Assembly (NCBI GenBank): GCA_028822955.1 | Contig: JAPKCL010000029.1 | Coordinates: 1 to 16,720 of the forward strand | Reading direction: 5' to 3' | Length of the DNA: 16,720 bases | From: Candidatus Poseidoniaceae archaeon | Lineage (GTDB): Archaea > Thermoplasmatota > Poseidoniia > Poseidoniales > Poseidoniaceae | Shown here: positions 7,384 through 14,686 of the stretch, in pieces | Layout of the letters: each line of letters opens with the position of its first letter | Position numbering within the stretch: the first letter of the stretch is position 1 | The notes under the pieces: generated by a model | Database searches by the model: none | Told to the model about the DNA's origin: nothing | The model's input: only the letters and a program-made list of their open reading frames with translations | Made by a program: the position numbers and the translations under genes

Positions 7384-8010
7384 ATGACAATGGATGCGCA
7401 GCAGAATGTATTGAAAACCGGAACAAGCACAATTGGAATCACCTTTGATGGCGGAGTCGTCGTAGGTGCAGACCACCGTGCTACAATGGGCCACTTTATT
7501 GCAAATAAAAATGTCCAAAAACTCTTCAAAATCGGAGATAATCTTGCGCTTACTACTGCAGGTTTAGTCGGACACGCCCAATCACTCTCACGAACTCTTA
7601 CTGCCGAAGTTGCCTTGTTTCAACTTCGTCGACAACAGCCAATGACCGTTCGTGGTGCTGCAACACTTACTGCAAATATCCTCTCAGGACGATCTCACTG
7701 GGTTCAACTCCTCATTGTCGGCGTTGACGATGAAGGCGGACACGTGTACTCTATTGACTCCGCAGGCGGTTCAATCCCAGACGTATACTGCGCTACAGGT
7801 TCAGGCTCTCCATACATGTACGGTGTGCTCGAAGATGGCTTTAGCGAAGGAATGACTCGGACCGATGCATTGAAACTCGCGGCCCGTGCCCTTTACGCAT
7901 CGGGGCAGCGCGATGCAGCCTCCGGAAACGGCATGGATTTGTCAGTAATCACTGCTAAAGACGGCTTTGTTTCCCTTACTCAAGCAGAAATTGCTAAACT
8001 TCTTTCTTGA
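7384..8010 (+). CDS. psmB: Proteasome beta subunit
   Basis: This is the catalytic subunit of the 20S core particle, an N-terminal nucleophile threonine protease. A short propeptide (13 residues from ATG 7384) ends in KTG, followed by the mature N-terminus TSTIGITF. Counting that Thr as 1, Asp17 (GAD) and Lys33 (NVQK) fall exactly at the catalytic positions. SGQRDAASGNGMD near the C-terminus carries the conserved Ser/Asp helpers. The mature chain is 195 residues, normal for archaea. The start could also be ATG 7390. AGGGA lies 4 nt before 7384 and 10 nt before 7390, so either works. A longer frame from 7312 is not needed. aCPSF1 follows 87 nt downstream on the same strand. The alpha subunit is not in the window. 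Confidence 0.95.
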   Translation: MTMDAQQNVLKTGTSTIGITFDGGVVVGADHRATMGHFIANKNVQKLFKIGDNLALTTAGLVGHAQSLSRTLTAEVALFQLRRQQPMTVRGAATLTANILSGRSHWVQLLIVGVDDEGGHVYSIDSAGGSIPDVYCATGSGSPYMYGVLEDGFSEGMTRTDALKLAARALYASGQRDAASGNGMDLSVITAKDGFVSLTQAEIAKLLS

Positions 8011-8011
8011 G

Positions 8012-8020
8012 TCTCTTTTT
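8012..8020 (+). terminator. Possible U-tract terminator after psmB
   Basis: A pyrimidine run ending in five T lies immediately after the psmB stop. Archaeal transcription ends at U-rich tracts, helped by aCPSF1. The run is short and has no hairpin, so this is a weak candidate. Confidence 0.25.
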
Positions 8021-8088
8021 CCCGCAGCTCAACACTGCACTCCCCTTAGGGTGAGTATGTGCACAACTTTTGTGCGAGCGCGGTATAC

Positions 8089-8093
8089 GGTGA
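8089..8093 (+). promoter_or_regulatory. Ribosome binding site of the aCPSF1 gene
   Basis: GGTGA lies 4 nt before ATG 8098. It supports that start over the upstream in-frame GTG at 8059, whose extra 13 residues do not resemble the family. Confidence 0.5.
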
Positions 8094-8097
8094 AATT

Positions 8098-10002
8098 ATG
8101 CGTTTAACGTTTAAAGAATTAAAAGATGAAGTGCAAAAGATAGTCCCTAAGGATATTCCTTATACTGTTGAATTGGAAGCAGGGAATATCGCTTTAGTAA
8201 CCCCAGAACCGAATAGAATACTCGCTACTGATGGTTTGCTTGCAAAGATCTCTCACAAAGTAAAGCGAAAGATTGTACTACGTCCAGATACTTCCATTAT
8301 GAAATCTGAACAAGATGCTACAAAGATAGTCAGAGAGATTATTCCAGAATCAGCAGCTATTAATCAGATTTACTTTGATGCCTGTTATAGAGAAATCACT
8401 GTGCAATGTGAAAACCCTGGTGAAGCAGTGGGCCGTCGTGGTATTAACTTACAAGAAATCCGTGACCAATGCGGCTGGCTGATTTCAGTTGAACGGACTC
8501 CTCCCTTGGTTTCAAAAACAGTACATGACATCCGTGGATACCGGCATGCTCACGCAGAAGAACGTAGGAAGTTGCTCAAGGACTTCGGTCTCAATATGCA
8601 CCGTCCTGTCCGTCCTGGCGCTTCCTGGGCTCGAGTCACTGCACTTGGTTCGTACCGTGAAGTTGGCCGTGCTTGCCACTTTGTTACGACCAATGAATCC
8701 CGTGTCATGATTGATGTTGGAGTTAACATTGCATCCGATACCGACCCAATGCCGTATTTCACAGCACCAGAGGCACTTCCTTTGGAAAAACTCGATGCTG
8801 TTGTTTTGACACACGCACATTTGGACCACGCAGGAATGCTTCCAGTTTTGTTCAAGTATGGCTACCGTGGACCTGTTTATTGTACACCTCCAACCCGCGA
8901 TTTGATGCTACTGCTGCAAACTGATTACCTCAAAGTAGGTGGTTCTGAAGGAAAGCGTGCTCCTTACAGCATGGAAGATATCCGGACCTGTATGAAGCAC
9001 GTCGTCGATGTAGATTGGGATGAAACAACAGATATTACACCTGATATTAAACTTACATTTTCCAATGCAGGCCATATCCTCGGTTCTTCCGCAGTTCACC
9101 TTCATATCGGTGAAGGTAAGCACAACATTGTGTTCAGTGGAGACCAAAAGTACGAGAAGTCTTGGCTCTTTGATGCAGCGAATACTCGTTTCCCTCGTGT
9201 GGAAACCCTCGTTATTGAATCAACATACGGTGCTTCAGGCGACTACCAACCCTCCCGTCAAGAAGCAAACCAAGAGTTGCATGACATCATCTCTCGAACC
9301 ATAGCACGTGGCGGTAAAGTCATCTGTCCAGTATTTGCTGTTGGCCGAAGCCAAGAAGTGATGATTGCAATTGATGAACTCTTCCGTTCAGGGACGGTTA
9401 AACCAGTTCCTGTCTGGTTAGACGGTATGATTCAGGAAGCAACGGCCATTCACGCTTCACACCCAGATTATCTGACCAGCAGTTTGCGAAAGTCGCTGCT
9501 CAAGGATGATGGCGAAAACCCATTCACAAGTGAATGGTTCCGACCTGTTAAGGGACGCGAACTACGTGAAAGCATCATCATGGATAATTCTCCATGTATT
9601 GTGTTGGCAACCTCTGGAATGCTCAATGGCGGGCCAGTTATGGAATATTTCAAGAACTGGGCTCATGAAGACCGCAACTCACTCTGTTTCGTGGGATACC
9701 AAGCTGAAGGAACTCTTGGCCGTCGTCTACAGAAAGGATTTGGAGAAGTTCCAATGGTGATCAATGGAAAGACAGAAATTGTCAAGATTGGCTGTGAAAT
9801 GGTAACCATCGATGGATTCTCAGGCCATTCAGACCGTCGTCAATTACTCGACTTCGTCGACCAAATTACACCAACACCCCGAAACATTATCTGCCACCAC
9901 GGTGATTACCACAAATGTAACGAACTCGGGAAGACCTTGCGTGAACGCTACAAGTGTCGAACCTATGCTCCACAAAACCTTGAGACAATACGTCTCATGT
10001 GA
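8098..10002 (+). CDS. aCPSF1, KH-domain beta-CASP ribonuclease
   Basis: This is the archaeal CPSF73-like endo- and exoribonuclease (FttA/aCPSF1), which cleaves transcripts at U-rich 3' ends and drives transcription termination. Its 634 residues match the family length closely. Residues 1-140 hold two KH-type RNA-binding modules, the second with the GRRGINLQEI loop. The metallo-beta-lactamase core follows, with HAHLDH at 239-244, His326 in GHILGSS and Asp349 in SGDQKY. The beta-CASP insertion begins near IESTYG (Glu374) and includes GRSQE at 416-420. Later motifs are FSGHSD at 574-579 and CHHGD at 599-603. All expected metal ligands are present. It probably has its own start signals after psmB. 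Its stop abuts the stop of the opposite-strand gene at 10003. Confidence 0.97.
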   Translation: MRLTFKELKDEVQKIVPKDIPYTVELEAGNIALVTPEPNRILATDGLLAKISHKVKRKIVLRPDTSIMKSEQDATKIVREIIPESAAINQIYFDACYREITVQCENPGEAVGRRGINLQEIRDQCGWLISVERTPPLVSKTVHDIRGYRHAHAEERRKLLKDFGLNMHRPVRPGASWARVTALGSYREVGRACHFVTTNESRVMIDVGVNIASDTDPMPYFTAPEALPLEKLDAVVLTHAHLDHAGMLPVLFKYGYRGPVYCTPPTRDLMLLLQTDYLKVGGSEGKRAPYSMEDIRTCMKHVVDVDWDETTDITPDIKLTFSNAGHILGSSAVHLHIGEGKHNIVFSGDQKYEKSWLFDAANTRFPRVETLVIESTYGASGDYQPSRQEANQELHDIISRTIARGGKVICPVFAVGRSQEVMIAIDELFRSGTVKPVPVWLDGMIQEATAIHASHPDYLTSSLRKSLLKDDGENPFTSEWFRPVKGRELRESIIMDNSPCIVLATSGMLNGGPVMEYFKNWAHEDRNSLCFVGYQAEGTLGRRLQKGFGEVPMVINGKTEIVKIGCEMVTIDGFSGHSDRRQLLDFVDQITPTPRNIICHHGDYHKCNELGKTLRERYKCRTYAPQNLETIRLM

Positions 10003-10308
10003 TTACATTAAAGGAATCTCAAAACCAGATTCGAGAGGGTCCGGTAAGGTTTGTTCTTGATGTTCAGTTTGAGAGTTTTGAAGGGCTTTTCCTGTTGAGT
10101 AATTTGCTTTGATTGGGGTTGAACCCTTGTTGATTGATGATTTCGACGAATCATCAAAAAGTGACCATGCAAGTACAACAAAAATAAATCCGAGTCCTGA
10201 TGCAACAGCCAGGAGTGTACTCCCTCCACTCGCAATTTTTAGACCAACGCCAGTTATGGGGAGAAAGACGGCTGCTAGTATGAGTAGCCTCCGTGAAACT
10301 GTCGCCAT
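10003..10308 (-). CDS. Small two-TM membrane protein, unknown
   Basis: The family is not recognised. From the ATG at 10306-10308 it has 101 residues. These include a short basic N-terminus (SRRLL) and two hydrophobic segments, about 8-29 and 31-53, separated by a Gly/Ser turn. A polar C-terminal half rich in Ser, Gln and Glu follows and is predicted cytoplasmic. GTGAG lies 4 nt upstream of this ATG. A second in-frame ATG at 10347 also has GTGAG nearby, but it would leave only 13 nt to the divergent gene at 10361. The stop is adjacent to the aCPSF1 stop. Real but uninformative; an accessory membrane protein is all that can be said. Confidence 0.6.
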   Translation of the reverse strand: MATVSRRLLILAAVFLPITGVGLKIASGGSTLLAVASGLGFIFVVLAWSLFDDSSKSSINKGSTPIKANYSTGKALQNSQTEHQEQTLPDPLESGFEIPLM

Positions 10309-10360
10309 AGTGCTCACACGACCATGTTCTTCATGAACCCGTTGCATCTGTACTCACATT

Positions 10361-11020
10361 ATGTACTCATCGAAAGGAGAGCATTCTGCATCTGTCGCAT
10401 GTCCTGGCTGGCTCATGACTGCCGTAGCGCCATGGGGTGAAAATGCAGAAGATGCCTATGACCAAGGCTTGGTTGAACTTGGTCTTGGAGATTCACGTTT
10501 AATTGAAATGAAGGGCGCTATGCTTCCGCTCGGTTTTGGTGCAACTGCGCCCCAAGCCCTCCCTATGGGCTCACTGGTGGAATGTCACATTGCGACCGCT
10601 TATTCTTGGAATGGCTCTTCTGCCTGTGCGGGTGTTGCTTGGGCTGCATGTGTTACTCCCGAGGGTGATGAGTGTGCTATTGTCGCCACAGTATCAACCG
10701 AACTTGATTATGAAGAAACAACGCTCATACTTCGTCGTCATTTACAACGTAAATTAGCAAGCCGTGACTTAGAAGTGATTTCATTTGACGTCGCTGTTGA
10801 TGAAGTGACTGCTGCTGCTGACCATCATGGTGTGGCTATGGCAGCATTGATCTTGCCGAACTCACTCTCACTTGGTGCACGAACTGGAACAGGACCTGTC
10901 CGAGGGGCCTTGACTCGACAGGCAACAGAAGCGCCTCCAAAACGAGTTGATGTGAAAGCACCAGCAGCACCAGCACTTCGCCCAGGTTCACGCAAATCGA
11001 ACACTGATTTCTCGCTTTGA
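10361..11020 (+). CDS. Pyruvoyl-dependent arginine decarboxylase-fold protein, catalytic residues absent
   Basis: The first 168 residues align by eye, almost without gaps, with PvlArgDC of Methanocaldococcus (MJ0316, recalled from memory). AYDQGLVELGLGDSRLI corresponds to its AFDGALL-GIGN segment, LPMGSLV to LPMGALV, then the alternating strands, and HHGVAMAALIL to its C-terminal core strand. In the active enzyme Ser52-Ser53 self-cleaves to give the pyruvoyl group, with Asn47 and Glu109 assisting. Here the aligned positions are Lys51-Gly52, Arg46 and Ala109. The protein should therefore neither cleave itself nor decarboxylate. A Pro/Ala-rich basic tail (about 170-219) is extra. It is divergent from a small membrane protein and is followed 35 nt later by a zinc-ribbon gene. 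Possible roles are an inactive regulatory subunit or a new binding function. The fold call is good, the function unknown. Confidence 0.72.
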   Translation: MYSSKGEHSASVACPGWLMTAVAPWGENAEDAYDQGLVELGLGDSRLIEMKGAMLPLGFGATAPQALPMGSLVECHIATAYSWNGSSACAGVAWAACVTPEGDECAIVATVSTELDYEETTLILRRHLQRKLASRDLEVISFDVAVDEVTAAADHHGVAMAALILPNSLSLGARTGTGPVRGALTRQATEAPPKRVDVKAPAAPALRPGSRKSNTDFSL

Positions 11021-11055
11021 GAAGTCTTGAAGTACCCTTGGCTTGAAGCCAAACT

Positions 11056-11496
11056 ATGTCTGGTGGTGGATGGAATGTCGTTCGCTGCGGCGCTTGTTCT
11101 ACCTGTCATGGTCATCGGGGCACCGGTCGAATATGCCCACATTGCGGTCAGAAATTGCAATCAGATGCCGAAATCGTGATTTCTGTGGCAACAGCATCGG
11201 AATTACGTATTGAAGTTGCCCTTGCAAATACTCCTGAAGAACTTCGAGACAATCTCCGGGCACGCCTTCAAACAAATCAGAAACTAATTCAGCAAGATGA
11301 GCCGATTTCATTTCAAGGACTCGCCCAAGTTCTTCTTAGCGCAACCGATGAAAAGGGTGTGTTGACTGCCCAAGGTCTCCAACCGGCCTTAGACCGTAAC
11401 GGTGATTCTATCGATGCAAACGACCTTATTGACATGGCAGAGTCACAAGGCATGTTGGTTCGCCTCAGTGTCGATTGCTGGCAACTCCTTGAGTGA
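11056..11496 (+). CDS. Zinc-ribbon protein, unknown
   Basis: The family is not recognised. The protein has 146 residues. The N-terminus has CxxCxxC at 11, 14 and 17 and CPHC at 27-30, which make a zinc ribbon. The spacer CSTCHGHRGTG recalls the DnaJ-type CxxCxGxG knuckle. Residues 40-85 are a charged region likely to be helical. Residues 86-146 look like a small winged-helix or EF-like helical domain, with GLAQVLL, a DRNGDSIDANDL acidic loop and a hydrophobic end. The DRNGDSID stretch resembles a calcium-binding loop but stands alone. The gene starts at ATG 11056, 35 nt after the PvlArgDC-fold gene, and is probably cotranscribed. It ends 36 nt before tRNA-Pro. Confidence 0.65.
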   Translation: MSGGGWNVVRCGACSTCHGHRGTGRICPHCGQKLQSDAEIVISVATASELRIEVALANTPEELRDNLRARLQTNQKLIQQDEPISFQGLAQVLLSATDEKGVLTAQGLQPALDRNGDSIDANDLIDMAESQGMLVRLSVDCWQLLE

Positions 11497-11532
11497 ACTT
11501 CATAGGTAAGACGCCGTGGCGAGGACTGCAAG

Positions 11533-11610
11533 GGGCGATTGGGTTAGCTTGGCCTATACTCGGGCGTTTGGGACGCTTGGACCCAGGTTCAAATCCTGGA
11601 TCGCCCACCA
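11533..11610 (+). tRNA. tRNA-Pro (anticodon UGG)
   Basis: The cloverleaf can be drawn by hand. The acceptor stem is GGGCGAT with ATCGCCC, the discriminator is A11607, and CCA is encoded at 11608-11610. The anticodon stem is GGGCG with CGCTT (two G-U pairs) and the loop TTTGGGA has TGG in the centre. The T arm is CCAGG, TTCAAAT, CCTGG. The D arm is short, with T13-T22 unpaired, and its loop has the usual AG and GG. There is no intron. A weak TATA-like stretch lies at about 11500-11509. T4 at 11626-11629, inside the end of the opposite gene, could end transcription. Confidence 0.95.
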
Positions 11611-11627
11611 TACTTCGTTAGAGGGTT

Positions 11628-11957
11628 TTACTCTGGTAGTATTATTTCATGTACCCAAAGTAAATGATATCCAAATTGCGTCTTAATATACGACTCAGGG
11701 ACCGTTTCAGGGACCATTGCCCATACAGCCTCTTCAAATTTCTGAACCATTTGACCCTCGACAAATTCTCCAAGGTCTCCTTTCTTTGATGCACTTGAGC
11801 AGTTGGAATACTTTTTTGCTAACTTTTTGAATACCTTTAACGGATTGCGAGCCGATTGAATCTGGTCGAGAATATCACGTGCATCAGGTTTTGAGGCAAC
11901 CAAGATGTGCCGAACATGGGCTTTTCGAGGTTTACGTCTTTTGTCGAGCCTTCGCAT
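11628..11957 (-). CDS. Parvulin-type peptidyl-prolyl cis-trans isomerase
   Basis: This is a single-domain PpiC/rotamase of 109 residues with no signal peptide, so presumably cytoplasmic. A basic tail (MRRLDKRRKPRKAH) precedes the domain. The domain shows VRHILV, the helix with FKKLAKKYSNC, then the signature GDLGEFVEGQMVQKFEEAVW and FGYHLLWVHE at the end. These are the standard parvulin landmarks, including the proline-pocket Met and Phe. No ATG, GTG or TTG exists between ATG 11957 and the domain, so the 26-nt overlap with the end of the upstream glycosyltransferase gene is real. AGGAG lies about 10 nt before the ATG. The two are probably coupled. The gene converges on tRNA-Pro with an 18-nt gap. 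Confidence 0.92.
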   Translation of the reverse strand: MRRLDKRRKPRKAHVRHILVASKPDARDILDQIQSARNPLKVFKKLAKKYSNCSSASKKGDLGEFVEGQMVQKFEEAVWAMVPETVPESYIKTQFGYHLLWVHEIILPE

Positions 11958-12888
11958 TCATTCTCAACTCCTGCACTGTACGAGTGGCTCCCTTATCAAA
12001 AACATGCGCTATTGACCAAGCAACGATCGTGATAAACAACGGGGCAACGCCACGTTCCACCAATTCACGTTCAAGGTCGGTACTAATTGATGGAAGAAGA
12101 GCAATCCAACCGATCACATATGCTATTGCAGCAAAGATTGTGTGGGGAGTAATTCTGCTACTCAATAACCATGATATGTTTCGGTGATGGTGTCGATACG
12201 CCATCATAAAGCCGACTTTCGCAAAAAAAGACAAACGACGAATTCCTGATTTTTCCTTGCCGTAAATCGATTCAACTGGAACATGGGCAATTCTACAACC
12301 AAGTGTGGAAAGACGGATGAGCCAAAAGTTAGGGTATCCGTATCCTCTCCAAGAGTCCTTCCAATTCCATTCACGTAAAATGTCACTATGGGTTGCAGTA
12401 TAGCCGCATTGTGGGTCTGGTGTCGTTTGCCCTGATGCAAGCCCGGTGAATATCGATAGAATTTGGCTCGCTCGTCGGCGAATATTGGGCATGGACTTCA
12501 CTCCACTCGGATGAGCAAAACGGTTTCCTTTGGCATAGTCGGCTCTCATTTCGAGAACAGGTTGAATGAGTGCTTCCATGTCCTCCGGATTCATTTGCCC
12601 GTCGCCTGCAATGACGACGCTGATGAATAACTGGTCAGGCCAATGCTGTATTAGATATTGATGGCCTGCATCAATTGCTGCACCAACACCTTCACCGTTT
12701 AGGTTGATGCAATGCACCTTTTCGGAAGACTTCATTGCTTCAAGAATTGATTGAGTTCCATCTGTTGACCCATCATTGATGATCACAGCTAAGTCGACAT
12801 AATCTGGAAGCGTTTCAACCACTTTTTGGATGAAGTGCTCCTCATTCCTTGCAGGGATGACAACTCCAATACGGTATTCACCCTTCAC
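11932..12888 (-). CDS. Family 2 glycosyltransferase with C-terminal membrane helices
   Basis: This is a GT-A-fold enzyme of the dolichyl-phosphate-sugar synthase type, 318 residues, from GTG 12886-12888. Motifs in order are IPARNEE at 11-17, NDGSTDGT at 38-45 (nucleotide binding), GDGQ at 95-98 (the metal-binding D-x-D/GDGQ type) and PQCGYTA near 159-165. Two transmembrane segments at about 248-268 and 279-297 put the active site on the cytoplasmic face of the membrane. The likely role is transfer of a sugar to a polyprenyl phosphate for surface glycans or N-glycosylation. The exact donor cannot be told. The start codon is GTG with only a weak upstream purine run. It is head-to-head with a GT2-like gene at 13009 and overlaps the parvulin gene at its end. 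Confidence 0.92.
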   Translation of the reverse strand: MKGEYRIGVVIPARNEEHFIQKVVETLPDYVDLAVIINDGSTDGTQSILEAMKSSEKVHCINLNGEGVGAAIDAGHQYLIQHWPDQLFISVVIAGDGQMNPEDMEALIQPVLEMRADYAKGNRFAHPSGVKSMPNIRRRASQILSIFTGLASGQTTPDPQCGYTATHSDILREWNWKDSWRGYGYPNFWLIRLSTLGCRIAHVPVESIYGKEKSGIRRLSFFAKVGFMMAYRHHHRNISWLLSSRITPHTIFAAIAYVIGWIALLPSISTDLERELVERGVAPLFITIVAWSIAHVFDKGATRTVQELRMNAKARQKT

Positions 12889-12977
12889 AACTTTTCCATT
12901 TTGTCATAGGCCATGAACATGTGGCTTCATTCCATTGGAATTACAAATTGAACTGTTCACGATAGAATGGACGACGG

Positions 12978-12986
12978 TTTGATATG
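12978..12986 (+). promoter_or_regulatory. Possible TATA box for the 13009 gene
   Basis: TTTGATATG is centred 27 nt before GTG 13009, the canonical archaeal TATA-to-start distance. This fits a leaderless transcript. No Shine-Dalgarno sequence of note lies in between. The 120-nt divergent spacer 12889-13008 must also hold the promoter of the opposite glycosyltransferase. Confidence 0.3.
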
Positions 12987-13008
12987 AAGTAGACCACGGA
13001 CAAGACAT

Positions 13009-13848
13009 GTGGCTCGTCAATCATTGCGCATTATTTTGATGGCTCGCGACATTGAGTTGAGGCTTGTCTCTCTCGTTGTTCGAGCCCGAGAAGGTGCTGA
13101 TGAAGTTATACTGATGGACCTTGGTTCAAATGATTCAACGGTCGAATACGCTCACGAGATTGGGTGTGAAGTGCTCCACTTTAACAACGAAGTGAATCTT
13201 CAAAACATCGCTTCTTTCCTTTTGGATTCAAATCTTGAGCCTATTGACTCAACTTTGGTTCTTTCAATCACCAACCAATGGAAGTTACGCGACTTGCCAC
13301 TTTCTATAAATCGGGCACTTGAGGATTGGGATGTTCATTTTTCACATCGTGTTGAAGATGCACAATCGGAATCTGTCGACGACCTTGTTCTTGGCTCTGC
13401 AACCCTTCAGCACGTTGTACTTACTCAACAAGGAATGGAGGCACTTGCCTATTTAGGCCCCTTGGCCAGAACCGCAGATTTGGATGAAAAACTTCGCGTC
13501 CGGATTGTTGAAGCACGTGTCGAAATAGGTATCCCGCAACGTGAGTCACTTGCCACAGCTTCGCGTTTTGCTCAACTCTTCTATTGGATGCTTGAAACAA
13601 AGCATCCGCTCCTTTTGTTTGGAATTCCAGGAATTGTCTTATTCATTCTCGGTTACAAACTATCGGGCAATGTCGTTGGGGCATTGGAAGAATTAAATTC
13701 AACATCGATTGGTGTCACGCTGGCGACAATTGCTATGACTTTGATAGGGTTATTCGGCATCATGGTCGCTTTAATTCTCTATATTATGGGGAAACAAGTA
13801 GAGCAGATTCAATCACAATATGATTGGCCATCCCGTAAGTCACAGTGA
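13009..13848 (+). CDS. GT2-like membrane protein, probably catalytically inactive
   Basis: The N-terminal part keeps the first half of a family 2 glycosyltransferase fold: IILMARD at 8-14 (where GT2 has a V-I-P-A strand) and EVILMDLGSNDST at 32-44, the nucleotide-binding loop. Where the metal-binding D-x-D should follow, the strand reads LVLSITN at 83-89, with no acidic pair. The acceptor-side motifs are not recognisable. The C-terminus has two transmembrane segments (about 199-217 and 234-260), arranged as in archaeal GT2 proteins after HPLLLFGIPG. I read it as a pseudo-glycosyltransferase. GTG 13009 is chosen because the first strand needs those residues; ATG 13039 would remove it. It is head-to-head with an intact GT2 gene and is followed 24 nt later by a HAD phosphatase. 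Confidence 0.75.
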   Translation: MARQSLRIILMARDIELRLVSLVVRAREGADEVILMDLGSNDSTVEYAHEIGCEVLHFNNEVNLQNIASFLLDSNLEPIDSTLVLSITNQWKLRDLPLSINRALEDWDVHFSHRVEDAQSESVDDLVLGSATLQHVVLTQQGMEALAYLGPLARTADLDEKLRVRIVEARVEIGIPQRESLATASRFAQLFYWMLETKHPLLLFGIPGIVLFILGYKLSGNVVGALEELNSTSIGVTLATIAMTLIGLFGIMVALILYIMGKQVEQIQSQYDWPSRKSQ

Positions 13849-13872
13849 TCGAATAAATGGAGATTGAAAAAG

Positions 13873-14661
13873 ATGTCACAGAAAAACATTCAACGGCTCG
13901 TTTGCTTAGACATGGACCGAGTATTGGTTGACCATCTCTCTACCTGGCAGTTTGTGTATGACAATTTAGGTATCTCAAATGACGAATCATTCGAATTGTA
14001 CAACCAAGGTTTACTCGATGAGTGGGATTGGATTAAACTCGACATCGCACTCATCAAAGAAAGTCGTTCCTCTGAACTTCCACCCATTTCCGATTCGGAC
14101 TTACGTGGCTGTATGGAAGGCATGCCAATGATGAAAAACTGGAAACCTTTCATTCAAGGTTTACTCGATAAAGGCTATCATGTGGCTATTGTAAGTGGTG
14201 GCTTACAACAAACTGCCCGTGATGTTGCAGCGCAATTCCCAAGTGACAAACCTTGGGCTCGACGCTGGGGTGGAATTGACCGTTTCACAGCACAACGCTT
14301 TGCTGATGGTAACGATACCCGATTCCATGTTTTTACCAATGGTTGGCTGTTAGGTAAACAAATGCCTAATGGAGAATATGAGTTGGGTGATTTTGGTCGC
14401 TATCAGGTTCAAATGGACGGCAAAGGTTCAGTGGTTCAAATGCTTCAACGTCGTTTGGGTGTGACAAAAGAAAACACCGCATCCGTTGGAGATTCGGCAG
14501 GTGATATCGCCATGTTCCAAGAATCGGGTTACCCTATCTGTTTCAATCCGTGGGATGACCGTCCAAAAAAGCATGCTGCGATTGTGATTGAACAAAAAGA
14601 CTTACTGCCAGTTGGCAAACTCATCGATACTTATTTCGCATCGGTTCAATCGTCATCTTGA
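13873..14661 (+). CDS. HAD-superfamily phosphatase, SerB-like
   Basis: This is a HAD hydrolase of 262 residues resembling phosphoserine phosphatase. Motif I is CLDMDRVLVD with nucleophile Asp13 and acid Asp15. Motif II is the Ser of VSGGLQQTA at 107-114. Motif III is Lys184 in DGKGSVVQ. Motif IV is GDSAGDIAMF at 206-215. A helical cap of about 70 residues follows motif I, as in the subclass I enzymes. The substrate is not certain: phosphoserine is the default by resemblance, but a sugar- or lipid-linked phosphate is possible given the two GT2-like neighbours. I prefer ATG 13873, with GGAG 10 nt upstream, over the in-frame TTG 13864, which would overlap the binding site. It probably shares an operon with the 13009 gene and the zinc microprotein. 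Confidence 0.85.
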   Translation: MSQKNIQRLVCLDMDRVLVDHLSTWQFVYDNLGISNDESFELYNQGLLDEWDWIKLDIALIKESRSSELPPISDSDLRGCMEGMPMMKNWKPFIQGLLDKGYHVAIVSGGLQQTARDVAAQFPSDKPWARRWGGIDRFTAQRFADGNDTRFHVFTNGWLLGKQMPNGEYELGDFGRYQVQMDGKGSVVQMLQRRLGVTKENTASVGDSAGDIAMFQESGYPICFNPWDDRPKKHAAIVIEQKDLLPVGKLIDTYFASVQSSS

Positions 14662-14686
14662 TGAACAATCGGCCATATGGGTCATT

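Noticed and set aside
8059..8097. N-terminal extension of aCPSF1 from an upstream GTG.
   Set aside because: The 13 extra residues do not resemble the family, while ATG 8098 has a Shine-Dalgarno sequence and gives the usual 634-residue length.
12917..13014. Ten-base direct repeat (ACATGTGGCT at about 12917 and 13005) in the GT2 divergent spacer.
   Set aside because: It is only ten bases and partly lies in the start of the 13009 gene. This is within chance and is not supported as an operator.
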